Shown: positions 17,353 to 25,311 of the stretch, piece after piece
Layout: every line of letters begins with the position of its first letter
Numbering within the stretch: position 1 is the stretch's first letter
Source: Streptomyces sp. MUM 2J
GTDB lineage: Bacteria > Actinomycetota > Actinomycetes > Streptomycetales > Streptomycetaceae
DNA length: 64,000 nt
Direction: 5' to 3'
Assembly: GCF_022414535.1 (NCBI RefSeq)
Contig: NZ_JADWYM010000012.1
Span: forward strand, 1 to 64,000
The notes under the pieces: model-generated
What the model was told of the DNA's origin: nothing
Databases searched by the model: none
Seen by the model: only the letters and a program-made list of their open reading frames with translations
Made by a program: the position numbers and the translations under genes

Positions 17353-18135
17353 TCAGTCCCGGACCCGGTCGGTACTCCCCCGGTCGGTGCTGCCCGTGCG
17401 TCCGCGGGGCGGCTCCGTGGACAGTCGACCGAGCCATTCCACCATCAGTTGCCGTTCGGCGTGGCTCAGGAGGTCCTGGTCGGGCAGCGCGGCGCGCAGG
17501 GCGCGGGCGGCACCGGCGGGGCCCTCTTCCCGTACGGCCGGCACCTGGTCGGTGACGGCGGCGATCATCGCCTCGCGCAGCGCGACGAGGAGGGCGGGGT
17601 CGCGCTCGGACTCGGGAAGGGACAGCCAGGTCAGCACGGCACCGCGTGCCGTGGCGTGAATGATCTGGGCCGCGAGATCCTCCTCGACGCGCAGTCGGCC
17701 CGCGACAGCCAGGCGGCGGATGCGCTCCCTGAGGAGTTCGAGGCCGATGTGGAAGACGGCGGACCTGACGGGTTCGCCGTACATCAGCGTGTACAGCGCG
17801 GGGTTGGCCAGCCCGAACTCGACCGCGGTGTCCCAGCCGGCCCGCAGCTCCTTGAGGGGGTCCTGCGGGTCGGGGTCGATGTGCTTGGAGGCCAGGAACC
17901 GGCTGAACCCGCGTTCGGCCACGGCGTCGAGCAGTCCTTCCTTGTCGCCGAACAGCCGGTACAGGGCCGGCGGCTGAAGTCCGGCGGCGTCGGCGACCGC
18001 ACGGGTGGTGACCGCATCACGACCTCCGCGCTCGAGCAGGTCGATCGCGACGTCGATGATCCGGCGACGGGTCTGCTCGCGCGCTGTGGCGCCGGGCTCC
18101 GCGACAAGCGGTCCGGCATTCGGGTCGACAGGCAT
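17353..18135 (-). CDS. TetR-family transcriptional regulator
   Basis: The 260-residue protein has a TetR HTH at about 22-68 (RRRIIDVAIDLLERGG, VTTRAVADAAGLQPPALYRLFGDKEGLLDAV) and a helical C-terminal ligand domain. It is divergent from the amidohydrolase gene at 18263 and probably represses it and itself from the shared 127-base promoter region. I chose the ATG at 18135 because family similarity begins soon after; a GTG at 18162 would add nine residues. The ligand is unknown; an aromatic acid is a guess from the neighbour's family. Confidence 0.85.
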   Translation of the reverse strand: MPVDPNAGPLVAEPGATAREQTRRRIIDVAIDLLERGGRDAVTTRAVADAAGLQPPALYRLFGDKEGLLDAVAERGFSRFLASKHIDPDPQDPLKELRAGWDTAVEFGLANPALYTLMYGEPVRSAVFHIGLELLRERIRRLAVAGRLRVEEDLAAQIIHATARGAVLTWLSLPESERDPALLVALREAMIAAVTDQVPAVREEGPAGAARALRAALPDQDLLSHAERQLMVEWLGRLSTEPPRGRTGSTDRGSTDRVRD

Positions 18136-18170
18136 GAACCAACGATATCGCCACTCGGCCACCGCCTGGC

Positions 18171-18220
18171 TACCACCGTTATCGCACAGGTGTTGACGTT
18201 GATATTATCGGTGGTACCTT
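18171..18220 (+). promoter_or_regulatory. Promoter and candidate TetR operator for the amidohydrolase
   Basis: A -35-like TTGACG (18193-18198) and -10-like TACCTT (18215-18220) with 16-base spacing fit a housekeeping promoter for the gene at 18263. Inverted arms TACCACCG (18171-18178) and CGGTGGTA (18209-18216) lie about three helical turns apart, the second overlapping the -10. This is a plausible repressor site. The region is strikingly AT-rich for this genome. Confidence 0.55.
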
Positions 18221-18262
18221 CTATGGGATTCCACCGGAAACAACAACGCTGGGAGCGTCTCC

Positions 18263-19300
18263 ATGCCCGAACACCTGAAGATCATCGGAGTGGAAGAGAC
18301 CGTCGTCGTGCCTGCCGTCCACGAGGCGTACCGGCGGGCCGGATCACCGCGGACGCCCGCCCGCGGTTTCGGGGACGGCCCGATCGCCAGGAACCTGCGC
18401 GAGGTCGGCGCACAGCGGCTTGCCCACATGGACGACCAGGGCATCGACGTCGCCGTCCTGTCGCTGTCCTCGCCGGGCGTGCAGGACCTGCCGCAGGCCG
18501 ACGCGATCGGCGTGGCCCGCGAGGCCAACGACCAACTCGCCCGGATCGTCGCCTCGCGCCCGGACCGCTTCCAGGCGTTCGCCGCGATCCCCACCCAGTC
18601 GCCGGCCGCGGCCGCGGCCGAACTGGAGCGCGCGGTGGGCGAGCTGGGCTTCCCGGGCGCCATGCTGTACGGCCGGACCGGAGACAAACCGGCCGACCAC
18701 CCGCACAACGACGAGCTGTACGCCACCGCCGAGCGGTTGGGGGTGCCCCTGCACTTCCACCCGCAGACGCCGGCACAGCCGGTGATCGACGCCTACTACT
18801 CCGGCATCGGCCGGATAGGCACCTGGCTGGCAGGAGCCGGCATCGGCTGGTACTACGACCTCGGCATCCAGTACCTGCGGATGATCTTCTCGGGTGTCTT
18901 CGACCGGTTCCCCGACCTGCAAGTGATCGCCGGGCACTGGGGCGAGATCGTCATGTTCTACCTCGACCACACCGGATTCTTCGCGGAGGCCGGCGGCCTC
19001 CAGCGACCACTCGCGGACTACTTCAGGCAAAACTTCTGGGTCGCCGGCAGCGGCACCAACAGCCCCCGCTACCTTCGCTGGACCGCCGAGGTCATGGGCA
19101 CCGACCGCATGCTCTACTCCACCGACTACCCCTTCACCTACGGCTTCCGCCCCGGCGGCTTCCCCTACGTCGACACCAGCAACGGCGCCGCCCGCTCCTT
19201 CCTCACCGACGCGCCCTTCACCGACCAGCAGAAAGCCGACATCGCCCACCGCAACTGGGAACGCCTCACCACCCGCACAGCCCCCCACCCGGCCCCCTGA
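18263..19300 (+). CDS. Amidohydrolase-2 (ACMSD/resorcylate-decarboxylase-like) family protein
   Basis: The 345-residue TIM-barrel protein resembles metal-dependent decarboxylases/hydrolases of the amidohydrolase-2 group: LHFHPQTP supplies a likely metal His, IAGHWGE and LYSTDYPFTY give the later His and Asp. At the N-terminus the usual ExH metal pair (as in EEHF) reads VEETVV, so one expected His is Thr. Activity may therefore differ from classical family members. It probably acts on an aromatic or unsaturated carboxylic acid in the cytoplasm. It is divergent from a TetR gene that likely controls it. Confidence 0.75.
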   Translation: MPEHLKIIGVEETVVVPAVHEAYRRAGSPRTPARGFGDGPIARNLREVGAQRLAHMDDQGIDVAVLSLSSPGVQDLPQADAIGVAREANDQLARIVASRPDRFQAFAAIPTQSPAAAAAELERAVGELGFPGAMLYGRTGDKPADHPHNDELYATAERLGVPLHFHPQTPAQPVIDAYYSGIGRIGTWLAGAGIGWYYDLGIQYLRMIFSGVFDRFPDLQVIAGHWGEIVMFYLDHTGFFAEAGGLQRPLADYFRQNFWVAGSGTNSPRYLRWTAEVMGTDRMLYSTDYPFTYGFRPGGFPYVDTSNGAARSFLTDAPFTDQQKADIAHRNWERLTTRTAPHPAP

Positions 19301-19504
19301 CACGCCAGGCAGCCCCTCCATTCCCCGCCTCACCCGGCTGGACGCAGGTCGCAGAGGCGCCCCCGCAGCGAACAGGCCCTTCCCCAGGGCGCCTTGCCCG
19401 AGCCGGAAGCCCCTGCCGGGACGAAGGCTTCCCGGCACCGAACCGAGACGAGGGCCCGCAAGAGAGGGAGACGCCTCGCGACGGGCCGACGGTCGCATTC
19501 CACC

Positions 19505-19542
19505 CGGCTGCGTCCGGTGGCGGCCGCCACCGGACGCAGCCG
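19505..19542. terminator. Perfect 38-bp palindrome, probable bidirectional terminator
   Basis: Two 19-base half-sites are exactly complementary with no loop; the left half runs from CGGCTGCGTCCGG to GTGGCGG at 19523. It lies between the amidohydrolase (plus) and the I36-like gene (minus), which converge, so a bidirectional terminator is the simplest reading. The 19301-19614 gap contains nothing else I can support. Confidence 0.65.
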
Positions 19543-19614
19543 CTCCGGTCGGTACGCTCACCCGGGCGCACCGACCGCCGCGTTCACGTCAGGCTGCCAC
19601 ACGCGGTGCGCGGT

Positions 19615-20043
19615 TCAGCCGCAGCTGCCCGAGATCCACTTGTGGGAACGGACCTTGTAGGTCCCGGCGAGGTTGCCGCCTTGCTGCTGCCTGGTGCACC
19701 CGATCCGGTTGCTGTAGTTGGCGCCGGTGTAGTAGGCGACGCCGCTGTAGTTGCCGGTGCCGGCGTTCCACACCGACTTCACGTTCTCGGTGGCGGCCCA
19801 GGAGCACCTGATGGCGCCGTTCTGCCAGTCCGGGTCGGCCACGGACCACGCACACCTCTTGCCCGTGAAGTTGAAGCCGGTCCAGAAACAGACATCACCA
19901 CTGGCGCAGTCCACCGAGGTGGCGGTGTCCGGTGCCGCCGACGCCGAGGTGGGCACGGCCAGTGCGGTGGCTGCGGCGGCGCTGACGGCGAGTACCGCGA
20001 AGAGCGGGGTGGCGCGACCGTGCCGGCGAAGGGTGAGGCGCAT
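19615..20043 (-). CDS. Secreted peptidase-inhibitor family I36-like protein
   Basis: The 142-residue preprotein has a Sec signal peptide (residues 1-36, cleaving near SASA-AP) and a small Cys-containing beta-rich mature part. CASGDVCFWTGFNFTGKRCAW and the later SVWN/YYTGANYSN repeats match the beta/gamma-crystallin-like I36 inhibitor family common in Streptomyces. Four or more Cys may form disulfides. It could inhibit secreted metalloproteases or simply be a wall-associated protein. ATG at 20043; monocistronic. Confidence 0.75.
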   Translation of the reverse strand: MRLTLRRHGRATPLFAVLAVSAAAATALAVPTSASAAPDTATSVDCASGDVCFWTGFNFTGKRCAWSVADPDWQNGAIRCSWAATENVKSVWNAGTGNYSGVAYYTGANYSNRIGCTRQQQGGNLAGTYKVRSHKWISGSCG

Positions 20044-20272
20044 GAGTCTGATCTCCTCGAAGGTCGTGGGCTGGTGATCGGACGGCCCGATGCTGGCGAT
20101 TCGAGACCGGAGCCGGCAACGAAGGCGGGCCGATCGGGATGCCGGGACTGCGGGACGCCGACCGCCTGCGGCGTTCCCGAGCCGTTGGGACGGCCATGGG
20201 ATGCCTGCGGTGGCAGAGTGTCGGGCATGAGACGCCCGACCAACGTCCTGTCCGGTTGGTGGAGGGGGAACA

Positions 20273-21463
20273 GTGGCGCCTGCGTGCCCAGAGACCGAGC
20301 GGTTCGCCGCGCAACTTCGCGCTCTGAAGAGCAGATCCGGGCTGAGTTACGCAGCCCTCGCCGAAAAGTCCGGAATACCCGGATCCACGCTGCACCGGTA
20401 CTGCCGGGGACGGTCCGTGCCCCAGGACTACGGAAGCGTGCACCGGCTGGCCACGGTGTGCGGTGCCGCTCCGGACGAGCTGCGGACCCTTCATCGCCTG
20501 TGGGCCCTCGCAGACGCGGCCAGGGCCCACGAGGCCGCCGAGCAGGAGGGGGCCGACGGCCCGGATCCCGCCGAGGAGGCCCGCGACCACCCGGCAGCCG
20601 GCACGGACTCCGTCATGGGCGAGGCGGCCGCGACCGCGGACCGCGGGCCGGCTGCCACGGATGACGAGAACACCGGCCCGCCCGGTGGGACCGGTGCAGC
20701 GGAAGCGGACCAAGACGGCGCCCGGGTGGCGGGCGCCCGCCCGGCACCCGGGCGAGGCGCCGGCCGCCGTCGGCTGATGACCGCTCTCCTCGCCACCGCC
20801 GCGGTCGTGGCGCTCGGCGTCTCCGCCCTGGCGCTGTCGAACGGTCGTGACGCACCCGGGACCGGGGACGGCCCGGGCGGTTCGGGCGACAGCCGGCTGC
20901 TGTTCTCGCCCGCCTGCTCGCCGGTCGTCGCCATGGGCCAGCACGACGCGTGCGCGAGGGAGGTGCAGCGACTGCTGCACGCCAAGGGTGCGGACATCGA
21001 CGTCGACGGGGACTTCGGGCCGCAGACGCTCCGTCGGGTCACGGCCTTCCAGGTGCTGGCCGGCCTGCCGCCCAACGGAGTCGTGGGGGAGCCCACGAAG
21101 AAGGCGCTCTCCTCCTCACCCGTCCGCATGGACGTATGGCCGCCGGAGAGGGTGCGGCAGCGGATCCGGGAGGTGTTCCCCGAGGCACCGGACACGGCGG
21201 TGGCCATCGCCGACTGCCAGTCCTTCCTCGACCCGCTGCACATCCTCCCCAACACCAACGGCACCCGGAACTGGGGCGTCTTCCAGATCTCCGACGCCCG
21301 TCTGCGGGATCTGGACGGCACCCCGCGAAAGGCCCTGGACCCGGAGTGGAACATCCAGGCGGCCCGGCGTCTGTGGAGCCGGGAACGCGACTTCCACGAC
21401 TGGCCGCACTGTGCACGGGCCGCCGGCTCCGCGCCGTCACCCTCGGCACGGCGCTCCCCGTAG
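20273..21463 (+). CDS. Membrane HTH protein with extracellular PG-binding and lysozyme-like domains
   Basis: The 396-residue protein has an N-terminal XRE-type HTH (about 8-60; LSYAALAEKSGIPGSTLHRYCRG), an acidic/Ala-Gly-rich linker, one membrane segment (about 168-190), a peptidoglycan-binding-1 domain (about 222-280; VQRLLHAKGADIDVDGDFGPQT) and a C-terminal lysozyme/transglycosylase-like fold (about 287-383; NTNGTRNWGVFQIS, LDPEWNIQAARRLW). Where related lysozyme-like domains show CES, this reads DCQS: Gln316 stands at the expected catalytic Glu. This suggests a cell-wall-fragment sensor and not an enzyme. GTG start at 20273 follows a GGTGGAGGGGG-type ribosome site. Confidence 0.75.
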   Translation: MAPACPETERFAAQLRALKSRSGLSYAALAEKSGIPGSTLHRYCRGRSVPQDYGSVHRLATVCGAAPDELRTLHRLWALADAARAHEAAEQEGADGPDPAEEARDHPAAGTDSVMGEAAATADRGPAATDDENTGPPGGTGAAEADQDGARVAGARPAPGRGAGRRRLMTALLATAAVVALGVSALALSNGRDAPGTGDGPGGSGDSRLLFSPACSPVVAMGQHDACAREVQRLLHAKGADIDVDGDFGPQTLRRVTAFQVLAGLPPNGVVGEPTKKALSSSPVRMDVWPPERVRQRIREVFPEAPDTAVAIADCQSFLDPLHILPNTNGTRNWGVFQISDARLRDLDGTPRKALDPEWNIQAARRLWSRERDFHDWPHCARAAGSAPSPSARRSP

Positions 21464-21599
21464 TGCCTGACCCCTCGCCGGGCCGGTCGCCGACGGATGC
21501 GTCCGTCCGGTCCGGGCACCGGCCCGCGAGTCTGGCAAGGGCGACCTGCTCGACCCGCACGTGGCGTCATGCCGCGTGGTCGGCGCCCTGGAAGAACAC

Positions 21600-21722
21600 C
21601 TGACCGTGGGACGTGTGGCCGAGCTGGCCGGCGTGACCGTCCGCACGCCGCATCACCCTCCCGCGCCCGGCCCCGTGCAGCCGTCCGCGCGGACCGCGGC
21701 CGGGAACGGCGACTGCAGCGGT
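21600..21722 (+). pseudogene. Degraded MerR-family N-terminus
   Basis: Translation gives LTVGRVAELAGVTVRTPHH, then an in-frame stretch ending VQPSARTAAG. This follows the MerR DNA-binding region (VGRVAELAGVTVRTLHHYDEIGLVxPSxRTxAGYRxY), but Tyr-Asp-Glu-Ile is replaced by Pro-Pro-Ala-Pro and similarity stops at RTAAG. No effector domain follows. I read it as a decayed MerR gene. The surrounding 21464-21927 gap holds this remnant and the ArsR operator region only. Confidence 0.5.
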
Positions 21723-21802
21723 GGATCACACGCCGTTGCCCGGTGGGCACGCCGACGGCGCAGGCGGCAGTCGCGGCCCGGCGGGCCTGCCCGCGATGAG
21801 AC

Positions 21803-21847
21803 AGATGCTGAATTGCAAATTTTCGCAATTAGCTAGATGCTGTATTG
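21803..21847 (+). promoter_or_regulatory. ArsR-type operator region with AATTGC/GCAATT palindrome
   Basis: A palindrome with arms AATTGC and GCAATT and an 8-base AT-rich centre occupies 21811-21830. It is flanked by near-identical 13-base direct repeats AGATGCTG(A/T)ATTG at 21803-21815 and 21835-21847, 32 bases apart (three helical turns). It lies about 100 bases upstream of the ArsR gene. The same arms occur in the 26220-26257 palindrome beside the paralogous regulator. Confidence 0.65.
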
Positions 21848-21927
21848 ACTGTGTTCGCAGGTAGCCGTGGGCACAGCCTTTGGTGGCTGCCCCGAGGCGG
21901 GGCTCTCTTCGGGGAAGTCGAGGGGTT

Positions 21928-22269
21928 GTGTCCGTTCCGCTGTACCAGGCCAAGGCCGAGTTCTTCCGGATGCTGGGGCATCCCGTACGCATCCGGGTGT
22001 TGGAGCTGCTCCAGGACGGACCGATGCCGGTACGGGACCTGCTGACGGCCATCGAGGTGGAGCCGTCCGGCCTGTCGCAGCAGCTGGCGGTGCTGCGTCG
22101 GTCCGGGATCGTCACCTCGACCCGGGAGGGCTCGACCGTCGTCTACGCGCTGTCGGGCGGGGACGTGGCCGAACTGCTGCGGGCCGCACGCCGCATCCTC
22201 ACCGAGATGCTCACAGGGCAGGGCGAGCTGCTGGCCGAGCTGCGGGAAGCCGAGGTCACTGCGCGATGA
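21928..22269 (+). CDS. ArsR-family winged-helix regulator (paralogue 1)
   Basis: The 113-residue protein is almost all winged HTH: LGHPVRIRVLELLQDG, VEPSGLSQQLAVLRRSGIVTSTREGSTVVYALS. It has no Cys, so it cannot use the classical Cys metal or persulfide sites. GTG at 21928 chosen because paralogues at 26417 and 41040 also start at (V/T)PLYQxKAEFF. Its stop overlaps the SulP ATG by four bases (ATGA), so it heads a transporter operon and probably autorepresses it through the palindrome at 21811. Confidence 0.85.
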   Translation: MSVPLYQAKAEFFRMLGHPVRIRVLELLQDGPMPVRDLLTAIEVEPSGLSQQLAVLRRSGIVTSTREGSTVVYALSGGDVAELLRAARRILTEMLTGQGELLAELREAEVTAR

Positions 22270-24020
22270 CCTCGGCGATCAGGCGGGCGACAGCCCTGTT
22301 CACCGCACTCCTGCCCACCCGTGGCGACCTGGCGGACGTGCGGCGTGCCCCCCGGCAGGATCTGCTCGCCGGACTGACCGTGGCGATGGTGGCCCTGCCC
22401 CTCGCACTCGGTTTCGGGGTCTCCTCCGGACTCGGCGCCGAGGCGGGACTGGCGACCGCGGTGGTCGCCGGGGCGCTCGCCGCGGTGTTCGGCGGGTCCA
22501 ACCTCCAGGTGTCCGGGCCCACCGGCGCGATGACCGTGGTCCTGGTGCCCATCGTCGCCGAGTACGGGCCGGGCGCGGTCCTGACCGTCGGGCTGATGGC
22601 GGGCGTGATGCTCGTCGCGCTGGCGGTGCTGAAGGCGGGCAAGTACATGCGTTACGTGCCTGCCCCGGTGGTCGAGGGCTTCACTCTCGGCATCGCCTGC
22701 GTGATCGGCCTGCAGCAGATCCCGAACGCTCTCGGAGTGCCCAAGCCGGAGGGCGACCGCGTGCTGGTCGTCGCCTGGCGGGCCGTCGAGGAGTTCGTGC
22801 GGCATCCGAACGGGACGGCGGCCGCGTTCGCGGTGTCGGTGGCCGCGGTCATGCTGATCGGCGCCCGCTGGCGGCCGACCGTCCCGTTCTCCGTCCTGGC
22901 CGTCGTCGCGGCCACGATCGTCGCCCAGGTCGCGGGCCTGGACGCGGTGAAGCCGATCGGCGATCTCCCGTCCGGGCTCCCCGCGCCCTCGCTCGGCTTC
23001 CTGGAACTCGGCTCGCTCGGCACCCTGCTCGCACCGGCCGTGGCCGTGGCGGCGCTCGCGGCCCTGGAGTCCTTGCTGTCCGCCTCGGTGGCGGACGGCA
23101 TGACGGTGGGGCAGAGGCACGACCCGGATCGTGAGCTGTTCGGCCAGGGGCTGGCCAACATCGCGGCGCCGCTGTTCGGCGGCGTGCCCGCGACCGGCGC
23201 GATCGCCCGCACCGCGGTCAACGTCCGTACCGGTGCCGGTTCCCGGCTGGCCGCCCTCACCCATGCCGCGGTCCTCGCCGTGATCGTCTTCGCGGCCGCG
23301 CCCCTGGTCTCGAAGATGCCGCTCGCCGCCCTCGCCGGTGTACTGCTGGCCACCGCGGTCCGTATGGTCGAGGTCGGCTCGCTCAGGGCGATGGCCAGGG
23401 CCACCCGCTCGGACGCGCTGATCCTGGTGCTCACCGCGGTCGCGACCCTGGCCCTGGACCTCGTGTACGCGGTGATCATCGGTCTGGCCGTGGCGGGTGC
23501 TCTCGCCCTGCGTGCCGTGGCCAAGGACGCCCGCCTCGAGGAGGTCCCCCTCGACCGCGGCGACCACAGTGCGGAGGAGCACGCCCTGCTCGCCGAGCAC
23601 ATCGTCGCCTACCGCATCGACGGGCCGCTGTTCTTCGCCGCCGCGCACCGTTTCCTGCTGGAGCTGACCGGACTGGCCGACGTACGGGTCGTCATCCTGC
23701 GCATGTCGCGGGTGTCCGCCCTGGACGCCACGGGTGCCCTGGTCCTCAAGGACGCGGTGGAGAAGCTGACGAGGCGCGGCATCCTCGTCCTGGCCTCCGG
23801 GATACGCCCCGACCAGCACCAGGTCCTCGATTCCGTCGGGGCGCTGGAGCTGCTGCGGCACGAGGGCCGGGACTACGCCACCACACCGGAGGCGATCCGG
23901 GCCGCTCGCGATCATCTGGAGGCGGTGGGAGTCCTGCCCCAGGGTGCCGCCCGGAGGCAGCAGACGGCGATCCCGAATCCGCCGGAGTCCCCCGAAGCGC
24001 GTGAGGAGCCTGTGCGATGA
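22266..24020 (+). CDS. SulP-family anion transporter with STAS domain
   Basis: The 584-residue protein has the SulP/SLC26 membrane core (about 30-430; VALPLALGFGVSSGLG, GGSNLQVSGPTGAMTVVL) and a C-terminal cytoplasmic STAS domain (about 445-560; VVILRMSRVSALDATGALVLKDAV). Substrates of the family are sulfate, bicarbonate and other anions; which one applies is not visible. It overlaps the regulator gene by four bases and the following gene by four (ATGA). Co-transcription with an anti-sigma kinase and a separate STAS protein is notable. Confidence 0.88.
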   Translation: MTSAIRRATALFTALLPTRGDLADVRRAPRQDLLAGLTVAMVALPLALGFGVSSGLGAEAGLATAVVAGALAAVFGGSNLQVSGPTGAMTVVLVPIVAEYGPGAVLTVGLMAGVMLVALAVLKAGKYMRYVPAPVVEGFTLGIACVIGLQQIPNALGVPKPEGDRVLVVAWRAVEEFVRHPNGTAAAFAVSVAAVMLIGARWRPTVPFSVLAVVAATIVAQVAGLDAVKPIGDLPSGLPAPSLGFLELGSLGTLLAPAVAVAALAALESLLSASVADGMTVGQRHDPDRELFGQGLANIAAPLFGGVPATGAIARTAVNVRTGAGSRLAALTHAAVLAVIVFAAAPLVSKMPLAALAGVLLATAVRMVEVGSLRAMARATRSDALILVLTAVATLALDLVYAVIIGLAVAGALALRAVAKDARLEEVPLDRGDHSAEEHALLAEHIVAYRIDGPLFFAAAHRFLLELTGLADVRVVILRMSRVSALDATGALVLKDAVEKLTRRGILVLASGIRPDQHQVLDSVGALELLRHEGRDYATTPEAIRAARDHLEAVGVLPQGAARRQQTAIPNPPESPEAREEPVR

Positions 24021-24424
24021 ACCACCCCCTCGCCGCCCTGCGCATGGCCGGGCTCTCCGGTGCGGAGGCACTGTGGCTGGTGGAGGGCAGCAGCCTGGGG
24101 CGGCTGGTGTATCCGCAGCGGGGGCAGACCGTCGTACGGCCCGCCCGCCATGTGTGGGAGTGCGGATGTCTGATCGTCCGGGCCCCCGTGCAGGCGGCCG
24201 TCGTGCGGGAGGCGGTGACGTACCAGGTGGACGACATCCGTGTCGCGCCCGGCACCGGCTGGACGGTGACCCTGTCCGGCCCCGCCGAGGTGATCGCCGA
24301 TCCCGACGAAGCGGGCCACTACCGGCGCACCCTCACCGGATGGACGCACGGCCCGCACGACACGGTGCTGCGCCTGCACCTCAAGACGGTCAGCGGCTTT
24401 CGCCTGATCCGTGTGGAGGCGTGA
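24017..24424 (+). CDS. Pyridoxamine 5'-phosphate oxidase-like (flavin-binding split-barrel) protein
   Basis: The 135-residue protein has a small split beta-barrel pattern with GRLVYPQRGQTVVRPARHV near the N-terminus and DVIRVAPGTGWTVTLSGPAEVI-type strands (VDDIRVAPGTGWTVTLSG), typical of streptomycete PNPOx-like proteins of about 130-150 residues. Many bind FMN or F420; the reaction cannot be told. It is translationally coupled to SulP upstream (ATGA) and shares one base with the kinase gene downstream. Confidence 0.7.
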   Translation: MNHPLAALRMAGLSGAEALWLVEGSSLGRLVYPQRGQTVVRPARHVWECGCLIVRAPVQAAVVREAVTYQVDDIRVAPGTGWTVTLSGPAEVIADPDEAGHYRRTLTGWTHGPHDTVLRLHLKTVSGFRLIRVEA

Positions 24425-24846
24425 TGTCCACGCAACTGGAAGCCCTCCCCCACCGGCACGTGCTCACGCTGCCGGCGGTACCGGCGGCCGTGCGCATGGC
24501 CCGTGAGACGGCCGAACTGGCCCTGGTGGAGTGGGGCATCGGTCTGCGCCATCCCGCTGTGGACCCCGCCTTGCTGATCCTGGCCGAGCTGGTGACCAAC
24601 AGCGTCCGGCATGCCGCCGCCCGTTCCCCGCAGCTGACCGTCATCTACGCGGCGGGCCGGGACTGCCTGGCCCTCGCCGTCCACGACCGGCACCCCTGCC
24701 GGCCTCCGCTGCACGGCGCACTCGGCAGCGGGACCGGCGGGCTGGCCACCGTCATGGAGGTGACCCTGGGCCTCGGCGGCAGCGCGGTCGTCCGTCCGGA
24801 CGCCGACGGGCGGGGCAAGAGCATCTGGATCACCCTCCCCCTCTGA
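24424..24846 (+). CDS. RsbW-like anti-sigma factor / HATPase_c serine kinase
   Basis: The 140-residue protein is a stand-alone GHKL kinase domain. The N-box is LAELVTNSVRHAA (about 57-69), a middle Asp lies in LAVHDRHP, and a divergent G-box GTGGLATVMEVTLG follows. Such proteins bind sigma factors or phosphorylate STAS antagonists. Its start shares one base with the previous stop. A STAS protein follows 31 bases later, making a plausible partner-switch pair. Confidence 0.82.
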   Translation: MSTQLEALPHRHVLTLPAVPAAVRMARETAELALVEWGIGLRHPAVDPALLILAELVTNSVRHAAARSPQLTVIYAAGRDCLALAVHDRHPCRPPLHGALGSGTGGLATVMEVTLGLGGSAVVRPDADGRGKSIWITLPL

Positions 24847-24877
24847 ACCCAGCGGGCAGCACAAGGAAGTTCACCCC

Positions 24878-25297
24878 ATGACCATCGAGTGGCGTTACAC
24901 CAGCGAGCAGGGGCTCGGCATCCTCTCCGTCGCCGGATACCTGGGCCCGGACGCGGTCCATCGCTTCGGCGGCGCGGTCGGCTGGGTCATCGCCCGCGGC
25001 AGCGGACCGATCATCCTCGACCTGACCGAGCTGCGCAGTTGGTCCGCGGAGGGCCAACTGGCCATCACCGAGGCCGCACACCGCCTCGCCGGCGCGGGCC
25101 GCAGCCTGGCACTGGCCGCCATTCCCGCCGACGGCTCGCTGGTCCCGCACGGCGACTGTCCGGACATCCCCGTCCACTGTGACCTCGCCGCCGCCCTCGC
25201 CGCCCACGCCCGGCGCCCGTCGGACCCCGAGAAAGGGCTGCAGGCGTGGCGCACCGACGGGTGGCCCGCCTCATCCGCATCTCCGCTCACCGACTGA
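24878..25297 (+). CDS. STAS-domain (anti-sigma antagonist-like) protein with Glu at the phospho-site
   Basis: The 139-residue protein shows a STAS pattern: LGILSVAGYLGPD and ILDLTELRSWSAEGQLAI. Aligned without gaps to the usual LDLSGVTFMDSSGL motif, the phospho-acceptor Ser becomes Glu58. The protein may thus mimic the phosphorylated, sigma-releasing state or not be controlled by phosphorylation at all. It lies next to an RsbW-like kinase and in the SulP operon. ATG at 24878 has AAGGAAG upstream. Confidence 0.75.
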   Translation: MTIEWRYTSEQGLGILSVAGYLGPDAVHRFGGAVGWVIARGSGPIILDLTELRSWSAEGQLAITEAAHRLAGAGRSLALAAIPADGSLVPHGDCPDIPVHCDLAAALAAHARRPSDPEKGLQAWRTDGWPASSASPLTD

Positions 25298-25311
25298 AAG
25301 ACAGCTGTGCC

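Noticed and set aside
17449..20664. A 1071-codon open frame on the plus strand
   Set aside because: It crosses the TetR gene antisense and the amidohydrolase out of frame, with low-complexity composition. Artefact of high GC.
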